Assembly (NCBI RefSeq): GCF_003293845.1 | Contig: NZ_QLST01000007.1 | Coordinates: 1-64,000, forward strand | Direction of reading: 5' to 3' | DNA: 64,000 bases | Source: Flavobacterium tibetense | GTDB lineage: Bacteria > Bacteroidota > Bacteroidia > Flavobacteriales > Flavobacteriaceae | Part shown: positions 40,741 to 48,300 of the stretch, in pieces | Layout of the letters: every line of letters starts with the position of its first letter | How positions within the stretch are numbered: the first letter of the stretch is position 1 | Position numbers and translations under genes: made by a program | The notes under the pieces: generated by a model | Databases searched by the model: none | What the model saw: only the letters and a program-made list of their open reading frames with translations | What the model was told of the DNA's origin: nothing

Positions 40741-42015
40741 TTAATCTATTAGGGTCTTTTTAAACCATTTATCACTTAAGGATAATCCTATACTAAGATT
40801 GAAATAGTTTTCTTGAATTAAGCCACTTGAAGTTGTTCCTCTTTTACCAAATTCAAAACCAACATCAATTTTAGAAACTCCTAGTGGTAATCCTAAACCA
40901 AAATTCATGCCATAGTCATTTATGGTCTGATTATTTATCACTAGTCCATTAGTATCATATCGGAAACCAGCACGATAAACAACTCTACTTAAATAGCTGT
41001 TGAAGGAATCATACTTTGGAATATAATAGCCTCCGATAGTATATCTTTGAGAATTTTTGTAGGTTGAATTTGAGTTTTCTATAAATAAATTATTTTGTTT
41101 ACTAGAATTAGAAAAACTAATTTCTGAACCCAACATCCACGTATTAGTTTTTCCAATTCCAAAGCCTAAACTTAATTTTGAAGGTAAGACAATGTTCTCG
41201 TCTGGTATTTCTATTTCTACTGGTTCAGTAACTTGGAATTCGTTTCCTAAATTATCAAATGCAATTAAAGATAGATTTCTCGTTTTATTTGTTTTAAATT
41301 CAGATTTAGGTCTGTAGGTAAGACTAGAATAAAGATTTAAATTGTTTTGAATTTTTTTATTAAATAATATTCCTAAATTATAAGAAAAACCAGATATATT
41401 ATAAGAATTTTCTTCTTTTGTGCCTAGTTGGACAATTGTATTTGTGTTTAAGTCAAACATGGTTTGTTTTGAAGTATTATTGATTACTCCAAAGTTATAT
41501 TCAATATTAAATCCAAAGCTCAAATGTTGATTATAATTGTAGGCTCCACCAACAAAAAAATTATTAACATTTCCACTTCCTAATAATTGTCTATTTCTAA
41601 GAATGTTGTTTTCATCGGTTGTTCTTAAGTTTATTTTGTAACCAACCGCACTATAGGGGATTAATCCAAATGATGCTCCAAATTTTCCCATAGGAATTCC
41701 AACAGCTAAATAGTCTAAACTTGTTCGTTGTGCTTGTTCGGTTGTTGTGTTATTTTTTAAATTATTAAAGTTGCTACTTCCGCCAACTGCAAAAGTTGTT
41801 AAATAAAGTCTTGAATAAGATGCAGGGTTTTGTAAGTTAAGAGAAATACTGTCACCAGTTATATTTAAACCGCCCATGGCTCTTGCATCGTGTGTCCCTC
41901 TAAATCTTACATCTCCAAGCCCGTAATAGGAGTATGGTGAAGATGTGTTTTCTTGTGAAAATCCTAATAACCCTGTAACTAACAAGGTGAATGATAAAAC
42001 TATTTTTTTAGTCAT
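40741..42015 (-). CDS. Outer-membrane beta-barrel protein (FadL/OmpP1-like)
   Basis: 424 residues from the ATG at 42013-42015 with signal peptide MTKKIVLSFTLLVTGLLGFS; an ATG 30 nt upstream lies well inside coaX. After NTSSPYSYYGLGDVRFRG it shows the alternating strand pattern of a barrel (GIPMGKFGASFGLIPYSAVGY, FFVGGAYNYNQHLSFGFNIEY, KIDVGFEFGKRG, YFNLSIGLSLSD). Features fit the FadL-like barrels of Bacteroidota. It overlaps the 3' end of coaX by 8 nt (ATGACTAA). Confidence 0.82.
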   Translation of the reverse strand: MTKKIVLSFTLLVTGLLGFSQENTSSPYSYYGLGDVRFRGTHDARAMGGLNITGDSISLNLQNPASYSRLYLTTFAVGGSSNFNNLKNNTTTEQAQRTSLDYLAVGIPMGKFGASFGLIPYSAVGYKINLRTTDENNILRNRQLLGSGNVNNFFVGGAYNYNQHLSFGFNIEYNFGVINNTSKQTMFDLNTNTIVQLGTKEENSYNISGFSYNLGILFNKKIQNNLNLYSSLTYRPKSEFKTNKTRNLSLIAFDNLGNEFQVTEPVEIEIPDENIVLPSKLSLGFGIGKTNTWMLGSEISFSNSSKQNNLFIENSNSTYKNSQRYTIGGYYIPKYDSFNSYLSRVVYRAGFRYDTNGLVINNQTINDYGMNFGLGLPLGVSKIDVGFEFGKRGTTSSGLIQENYFNLSIGLSLSDKWFKKTLID

Positions 42016-42745
42016 TTTGATTTTTTGCGTATATAAAAAGTTCATTCAGACTTTCCAATAGAAAATTTGAATTGGCAAATATGGTGTTTTTTATGTTTTT
42101 AGCCAAAAAAATGGCATCGCCTCCTGTTAAAATTATTGTTAAATCTTCATATTTGTCAGAATATTGCGCAATGAAGCCATTTATTTCATGGAAAATCCCA
42201 TTTACTACGCCAGATAAAATTGCCTCATTTGTAGTGTTGCCAATAAAATTTTCGGGATAAGCTGCTTCTAATAACGGTAATTTAGCTGTGTAATTGTGCA
42301 ATGCCTTTAATCTTAAAGATAACCCAGGAGAAATGGCACCTCCAAAATAGTTGTTGTTTGAATCTACAAAATCATAAGTTATGCAGGTTCCAGCATCAAT
42401 AATTAGCCGATTTTGATTTGGAAATTTTAATGATGCGCCTGCTGCCAATACAATTCTATCGATTCCTAAAGTGGTCGGTGTAGCGTATAAATTTTGAAAT
42501 GGAACTTTTGTTTGATGATTGATTTTCTCTAAAATAATTACTTTTTCCAAGTTTTTAATCACACTTTCTTCCATTTTTCCAACCGAAGATGTGATGCCAT
42601 GTGTGATTTTAGGATGTGATTTTAAAATTTCTTTAAATTTTTTTTCAGCAAGTTCTTTTTCAAAAACAAAGTGTTCAATAATTGTATGCTGTTCAAATAC
42701 AGCACATTTAATTCGAGTATTCCCAATGTCGATTGCTAAAAGCAT
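42008..42745 (-). CDS. coaX: Type III pantothenate kinase (CoaX)
   Basis: First enzyme of coenzyme A synthesis from pantothenate. 245 residues from the ATG at 42743-42745, chosen because the product then begins MLLAIDIGNTRIK, the phosphate-binding motif; a longer frame would run into the tRNA-Phe gene. Other motifs: TPTTLGIDRIVLAAGA (catalytic Asp), RLIIDAGTCITYDFV and YFGGAISPGLSLRLKAL. Head of a minus-strand operon leading to the outer-membrane protein, TPR protein and lptC. Confidence 0.95.
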   Translation of the reverse strand: MLLAIDIGNTRIKCAVFEQHTIIEHFVFEKELAEKKFKEILKSHPKITHGITSSVGKMEESVIKNLEKVIILEKINHQTKVPFQNLYATPTTLGIDRIVLAAGASLKFPNQNRLIIDAGTCITYDFVDSNNNYFGGAISPGLSLRLKALHNYTAKLPLLEAAYPENFIGNTTNEAILSGVVNGIFHEINGFIAQYSDKYEDLTIILTGGDAIFLAKNIKNTIFANSNFLLESLNELFIYAKNQND

Positions 42746-42764
42746 AGTGTTTGTTTCTTGCTGA

Positions 42765-42772
42765 CAAATATA
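42765..42772 (-). promoter_or_regulatory. -7 element for the coaX operon
   Basis: On the minus strand TATATTTG, 19 nt upstream of the coaX start. It is divergent from the tRNA-Phe promoter. No -33 TTG found at the usual distance. Confidence 0.5.
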
Positions 42773-42798
42773 CAAATTGATTTTTTTTAAAAATTGTT

Positions 42799-42828
42799 TT
42801 GGAAAATATAAAATAGGTTCTATATTTG
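42799..42828 (+). promoter_or_regulatory. Promoter for tRNA-Phe
   Basis: TTG (42799-42801), 19-nt spacer, TATATTTG (42821-42828). The spacing equals that of the tRNA-Leu promoter and the -7 and start region (CTATATTTGCACCC) is identical to it. Confidence 0.8.
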
Positions 42829-42867
42829 CACCCGCAATCATCAAGCAGTTTGTTTGAAATTGTGAAA

Positions 42868-42940
42868 GGTACCTTAGCTCAGATGGTAGAGCAATGGACT
42901 GAAAATCCATGTGTCCCTGGTTCGATCCCTGGAGGTACCA
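42868..42940 (+). tRNA. tRNA-Phe (anticodon GAA)
   Basis: 73 nt. Acceptor GGTACCT pairs with AGGTACC (42933-42939), discriminator A. The D-arm carries GCTCAGATGGTAGAGC. Anticodon stem ATGGA/TCCAT encloses loop CTGAAAA, anticodon GAA at 42901-42903. The T-arm holds GGTTCGATCC. The 3' CCA is not encoded. Terminator at 42944-42968. Confidence 0.97.
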
Positions 42941-42943
42941 CTG

Positions 42944-42968
42944 AAAATCCCAACTTTGTTGGGATTTT
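42944..42968. terminator. Terminator between tRNA-Phe and the GYDIA kinase
   Basis: An 11-bp perfect stem AAAATCCCAAC / GTTGGGATTTT with a 3-nt loop and T run. The GYDIA gene ends 7 nt beyond, on the opposite strand. Confidence 0.88.
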
Positions 42969-42974
42969 TTGTTT

Positions 42975-43898
42975 TTATACCTTTTGTAAAATCATTTCTT
43001 TGTATGAAAGTACAGTTTCGTATCCTTTGTTTTTGAAATATTGAGTAGGATTTTCTTTGGAAATAACCATTACAAAATCGCCGCCCCAAGCACCTAGGCT
43101 TTTTACAATTCCTTTAAAATCCGAAAAAAGTTGTTCTTTAATCGTAATTGTTTCTAAAAGATTACTCATAATGGCTTGGTGTTTTTCCATTAATAAAGCA
43201 AAACTTCTACCATCATTACATTGTAAAATTTCTTCCGTAATTTGATTGATTTCTGGAATAATTTTGTGGACTCTGTGTTGTTTGTTCCTATAATTTAAAA
43301 TGGCTGATTTGCTACTTTGTTTTTGGTTCAAATACACAAAATGGATATTCTCTTTAAATTCAGGATCAAAAGCTATGGCTTCGAAATGCACTTTTTCATT
43401 TTCTAACCAATATAAAATGGGTTCGTTTGTTTGGGCGCAAGCAATATCGTAACCGCTACCGCCAAAACTTTTGCGTAACAATTCAAAAGCATCAATTTTT
43501 AGCCATTGTCCAATGTTATTAATTAAGGTGGAAGAAGTTCCTAAACCCCAATTTCTAGGGAATGTTAAATGCGTTTCTACAACATAGCCGTTTGCTTGCA
43601 GAAAATCTGGATTTTGTAAATAGGCTTGGTGTAAAATTTCAATTAATGTGTTTTTTACAGCCAAATTTTTATCGGAAGTGGTTTTGTTTTTGATTTCTTC
43701 GAATGTGATGGTGTCTTCAAACCAAATAGTACTATCGGAATCAAAACTTGTCCAATGAATTTCTTGGTTTTTACCTGGTTTTACTATCAAGTTTTGCCCG
43801 AATTTTGTGGGAACTGCCAATGCTTTTGCACCATCTAAAACCACATATTCGGCGGTTAGTAGTAGTTTTCCGTTGCTGTAAAAAGTTTGATTTTGCAT
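42975..43898 (-). CDS. GYDIA family GHMP kinase (candidate phosphomevalonate kinase)
   Basis: GHMP-superfamily small-molecule kinase. 307 residues. N-terminal FYSNGKLLLTAEYVVLDGAKALAVP resembles mevalonate/phosphomevalonate kinases; the ATP loop is LTFPRNWGLGTSSTLINNIG; the name-giving motif GGSGYDIACAQ follows. The glycine-rich third motif is SLGAWGGDFVMVI. The upstream gene on the same strand is HMG-CoA reductase. A kinase for phosphomevalonate is otherwise not seen in the window although mevalonate kinase and mvaD are present, so that step is the natural candidate function (inference). Confidence 0.85.
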   Translation of the reverse strand: MQNQTFYSNGKLLLTAEYVVLDGAKALAVPTKFGQNLIVKPGKNQEIHWTSFDSDSTIWFEDTITFEEIKNKTTSDKNLAVKNTLIEILHQAYLQNPDFLQANGYVVETHLTFPRNWGLGTSSTLINNIGQWLKIDAFELLRKSFGGSGYDIACAQTNEPILYWLENEKVHFEAIAFDPEFKENIHFVYLNQKQSSKSAILNYRNKQHRVHKIIPEINQITEEILQCNDGRSFALLMEKHQAIMSNLLETITIKEQLFSDFKGIVKSLGAWGGDFVMVISKENPTQYFKNKGYETVLSYKEMILQKV

Positions 43899-43920
43899 GT
43901 TGTTCTATTGAAATTCAATT

Positions 43921-44024
43921 GCCCTAGCCCCGATAGCAGTGGAAATCCTTTTTTTAAACCTAACAGGTTTCAAAAACCTGTTAGGTTTAAAAAAAGATTG
44001 TAACGGATAGCGGGAAATAGCTCC
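43921..44024. repeat. REP-like long imperfect hairpin
   Basis: 104 bp between the HMG-CoA reductase and GYDIA kinase genes. The core is a perfect 23-bp inverted repeat (43948-43970 with 43974-43996) and a 3-nt loop. Outer parts CCCCGATAGCAGTGGAAATC and GATTGTAACGGATAGCGGG extend the imperfect hairpin. From memory, similar GATAGC...GGATAGCGGG palindromes recur in flavobacterial intergenic DNA; I cannot search to confirm this. Confidence 0.7.
43948..43996 (-). terminator. Hairpin with A/T tract downstream of HMG-CoA reductase
   Basis: The 23-bp stem of the element above has an AACCTAACAGGTT core and A7/T7 ends, so on the minus strand it can act as a terminator or attenuator after HMG-CoA reductase. 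This would partly uncouple the GYDIA kinase from it. Confidence 0.5.
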
Positions 44025-44034
44025 TAAAAAATAA

Positions 44035-45351
44035 TTAACTTCTAATTTTTTCTAAATAATCCACGACTAAACTGTGGGAAATTGTAGTATTGGTAAAATA
44101 ATCTAATACTTGTTGTTTCTCTTGTTTGGTAGCGTGGTGTTGGTTCAAAATATTCATTAAATGCATTTTCATGTGGCCTTTTTGAATTCCAGTAGTAGTT
44201 AATGAGCGAACGGCTGCGAAATTTTGTGCTAAGCCAGTAACAGCAACGATTTTCATTAATTCTTCGGCGTTTGGTTTTCCTAACATTTCCAATGAAAATT
44301 TTACTAATGGATGCAAATTAGTTAATCCGCCAATGGTTCCTAGTGCTAGTGGAATATCAATCCAGAAAGTGAAAATACCGTTTTCTATTTTGGCATGTGA
44401 TAAACTGCTGTATTTTCCGTTTCGGCTAGCGTATGCGTGCGCTCCGGCTTCGATGGCTCTGAAATCATTTCCAGTTGCTAGTACTACAGCATCGATTCCG
44501 TTCATAATGCCTTTGTTGTGTGTTACTGCGCGATACGGTTCAATTTCGGCAATTTTGATGGCGGTTACAAATTTTTCTGCAAATTCTTTGCTATCGATAT
44601 TGGCATCGTCACTTAATTGCTCGACTGGACAAAAAACTTCGGCTCTAACTACGCAATTAGGAACATAGTTACTCAAAATACTCATGATGATTTGTATTTT
44701 TTTCTCTTCTTCCGAAAAAGCTTCGTTTTGTTGGGCTTGATTTTCTAAAGTTTTGGCAAATTGTTCCAAACACGTATTAATGAAATTGGCTCCCATGCTG
44801 TCTTTTGTGTTAAAAGTAGCGTGTAATTGGTAGTAATTTGGCAATTCATTGGTTTTATCTACCAAAGCGATATCGAGAATTCCGCCGCCACGTTTTTGCA
44901 TGTTTTTGGTGAAATTTTCGGTATCAGCGAAGAATTGTGTTTTAATGCTTTGGAAGAAACTGTTTAATTTTTCAAAATTTCCTGAAAACAGAAAATGCAC
45001 TTGTCCAATTTTTTCCGTGTTCAAAACGGTTGCTTTAAAACCGCCGCGTTCGCTCCAGAATTTGGCTGCTTTTGCAACTGCTGCTACAACCGAACTTTCT
45101 TCAACCGCCATTGGGATGGTGTAATTTTTTCCGTTGATAATGAAATTTGGTGCAACGCCTAATGGCAAATAAAAATTGGAAATGGTGTTTTCGATGAATT
45201 CATCATGTAATTTTTGAATGTTTTCATCGGAATTCCAATATTGAGTAACGGTTTGTTTTGCTTCTTGTGGATTGGTAAAATATTGAGAAACAATCCAATC
45301 GATTTTTTCTTCTTTCGATAATTTTGAAAAGCCTTTATTTATTTGTGTCAT
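44035..45351 (-). CDS. Hydroxymethylglutaryl-CoA reductase, class II
   Basis: Makes mevalonate from HMG-CoA. 438 residues, the class II (bacterial, soluble) length with no membrane anchor. Catalytic Glu in IPMAVEESSVVAAVAKAA (E84/E85), Lys in THNKGIMNGIDAVVLATGND with the Asp in NGIDAV, and the C-terminal His in GIQKGHMKMH. Class II members often use NADH; cofactor is not decided here. The GYDIA kinase lies downstream, past the REP-like hairpin. A TATCTTTG -7 element is upstream. Confidence 0.95.
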   Translation of the reverse strand: MTQINKGFSKLSKEEKIDWIVSQYFTNPQEAKQTVTQYWNSDENIQKLHDEFIENTISNFYLPLGVAPNFIINGKNYTIPMAVEESSVVAAVAKAAKFWSERGGFKATVLNTEKIGQVHFLFSGNFEKLNSFFQSIKTQFFADTENFTKNMQKRGGGILDIALVDKTNELPNYYQLHATFNTKDSMGANFINTCLEQFAKTLENQAQQNEAFSEEEKKIQIIMSILSNYVPNCVVRAEVFCPVEQLSDDANIDSKEFAEKFVTAIKIAEIEPYRAVTHNKGIMNGIDAVVLATGNDFRAIEAGAHAYASRNGKYSSLSHAKIENGIFTFWIDIPLALGTIGGLTNLHPLVKFSLEMLGKPNAEELMKIVAVTGLAQNFAAVRSLTTTGIQKGHMKMHLMNILNQHHATKQEKQQVLDYFTNTTISHSLVVDYLEKIRS

Positions 45352-45375
45352 ATTCTTTTAGCAACTTTAGAAGTA

Positions 45376-45383
45376 CAAAGATA
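45376..45383 (-). promoter_or_regulatory. -7 element for HMG-CoA reductase
   Basis: TATCTTTG on the minus strand, 24 nt upstream of the start codon, in the 41-nt gap after the histidine kinase gene. Makes independent expression of the reductase likely. Confidence 0.5.
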
Positions 45384-45392
45384 CTAATTGAA

Positions 45393-48300
45393 TTAATTTT
45401 CATTCCTATTTAACCATTTAATTAGTGTGTTTTCGAAAATGGTTTTATCAATTGGTTTTACGATAAAATCGTTCATACCAATATCCATACATTTTTCTCT
45501 TTCGCCAGCTATAATTCCAGCAGTTAAGGCGATTATAATTGTTTTAGGATGAAGTTCTTTAATTCGTAATGATGCTTCGTAACCATTCATAACAGGCATT
45601 TGAATGTCCATAAGTACAATATCGAATACGTTTGTGTTGAATAATTCAACGGCTTCTAAACCATTTGTGGCTTCAGATATGGTAAGATTTGGAAATGATT
45701 TTTGCACTAAGGTTTTGGTTAGTAACATATTAATTTTGTTGTCTTCAACTATTAATAAAGAAGCGCGACTTTTGTTTTTAGTTGATTTTGTTAATTCATT
45801 TTGTTTAGCAATTGCCGCTGGATTGTTTATTTTGTTTAAAATATTCTGAATAACATTTATTTTAATTGGTTTAATAACCGAAAAATATTTTTTGTTTTTT
45901 AAATTTTCATTGATAATAAATGAGCTCGTTACGTTTTGCATAACTAAACAAGCAATGTTCGGAAAATGATTTAGTTCTTTTAAAATTTCAATGCATTTAG
46001 CTTTTGAAATGTACTCTAAATCAAGCATAACTAATTGAACGGAAGGTTTGGTTGAGATGTCTTCAATAATTTTTTCTTTAGTACTACGATCTACTTGTAT
46101 GTCAAAATCCTCAAACATTTTTATGATAACCGCTGCTGTTGATGGATTATCTTCTATAAGAAGAGCTTCTTTTATAGCGTTGTTTTCTAGTATTTTGTGG
46201 CGTTCGCAATTTTCGGTTTTGGTTTCTAAAATGAAGCTAAAAGTACTACCTTCGTTAATTGTGCTTTCAATATTGAGCTCACTTTTCATTAGTTTTAACA
46301 AGCTATTGGTAATAGATAAACCTAGTCCAGTACCACCAAATTTTCTTGTAGTTGAAGTGTCTTCTTGAGAGAAAGGTTCAAGTATTTTTAATTTATTTTC
46401 TTCTTTAATTCCAATTCCAGTATCTATTACAGCGAATTTTATTTTGCTCCAATCTGTTTTTTTTTCAACTGTTTCTATTTTTATTTCAATTTGTCCTTTT
46501 GGTGTAAATTTGATGGCATTACTTAATAAGTTTTGCAGAATTTGTTTGAGTCGAATTTGATCTGTCCAAATGGCGCAATCTACGTCATTATCAATATTTA
46601 CAATGAGTTCTAAGTTTTTTTGATGTGCATTAAATTTCATCATGTCTACAGAGTCGTAAACAATGTCTATTAAGCTGGATTTTGAGTTTTCAATACTTAG
46701 TTTTCCGGCTTCTATTTTTGAAATATCCAAAATATCATTAACAACATCTAATAAGCTTTCTGCAGATTGATTAACTGTTTGTAAGTATTGCTTTTGTGTT
46801 TCGTTGATTCCTGTATTCAATAGCAATTTACTAAATCCAATGATTCCATTTAAAGGTGTTCTAATTTCATGGCTCATATTGGCCAAGAATTCTGATTTTG
46901 CTTTGTTGGAGTTTTCGGCTATTTCTCTTGCTAATATGGCTTCTTGAGCGCTTTTTCTTTCAGTAATATCTAATAAAACGCCTTCTAGGTATTCTACTTT
47001 ATTGTTCATTACAATAGCTTCGCCATATTCTTCAATCCAAACTTCAGAACCGTCTTTTTTGATTAAGCGACAAGTGATTACAAACGATTTTTTGTTTTTT
47101 ACTGCTTTTTCAATAATAGTTAGCGCCTTTTGTTTGTCTTCTGGATGGTATAAATCGGATAATTTTATACGATTTGTTAAAAATTCTTCTTTAGAATAGC
47201 CTGTGAGTTTTTCAATTTCATTGTTTAAATATACTTTAGATCTTGCTTCATCATATTTAACTAAATATACAGCAGCAGGAATGTTATTAGCTAAAAGTTT
47301 AAATTTCTCTTCACTTTCTTGAATAGCATTTTCGTTTTTAATACGGATAATTGTGGTTGCAATATTATTGGCAAGGGTTCTTAAGATATTAATTTCTTCC
47401 TCTTTCCAAATACGTTCACTTTTGCAATCATCAAATCCTATGAAGCCTAGGAAAACATCTTTGTAAAAAAGAGGAATAATTAAGATTGACAGGATATTTT
47501 GACTCTCTAAAGCAACTTTCATGTTTGAATCTGGCATTTGGCTTACGATTCTTGAAAAAAAATCGTTTTTTGTTACGGATTCTTTGAATTCAGGAAAAGC
47601 ATCTAAAGACATGTTTTGTAGTTCGGGGTTGTCAATTTCTGTAAATTCTTGTTCGGAAACCCATTCGAAGCGCTGGCTAATTAGGTTTGTTTCTAAGTTG
47701 TTTTCGAAATAATAGAACCTATCTGTTTCTATTGTTCTAGCAATCACAACCAAAGACTCATCAAACAAGTCTTCAATTCTTTGTTTTCGAATTAGATTTG
47801 AAGTTACTTCTGCTAAAGTTATAAGAATCTTATTTTTATATAAAATTTGATTTTCAGCTTCTTTACGTTTTAAAGTTTCAATGGCTAGCGCAATAATATC
47901 GGAAACCGTTTTAGCAAAATTAATGTCTTCATTTGTCCAGTTTTTGATTTCATTGGTAGCTTCAAAACAGCTGATTGCAACTAGTTTTCCTGAAATATAA
48001 ATGGGAACATCTAAAAGTGATTTTATGTTATAATTTTTGAAATAAACTTCTACAAATTCTTCAGTATGAACATTAGTAAGTGCGTTTGAAGCTACTAAAA
48101 CAGGAATCTCTTCTATAGCTTTGAAATACTTAGGAAAATCCTTTTTATAAAGCGTTAGATCATTATAGTGTTTGTTTTCGCTCTTAACGAAGATATTACT
48201 TAGTACAATATAATCTTCAAAATAATCCCACAAGCTCACTCTATCAACTCCAAGTCCTGCAGAAGCTTCGACAGAGATATGTTCAATCAAGGTTTTTAGG

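Noticed and set aside
42826..43044. 72-codon open frame across tRNA-Phe
   Set aside because: Product of translating the tRNA and its terminator; no coding evidence. The upstream extension of coaX through this tRNA is rejected for the same reason.
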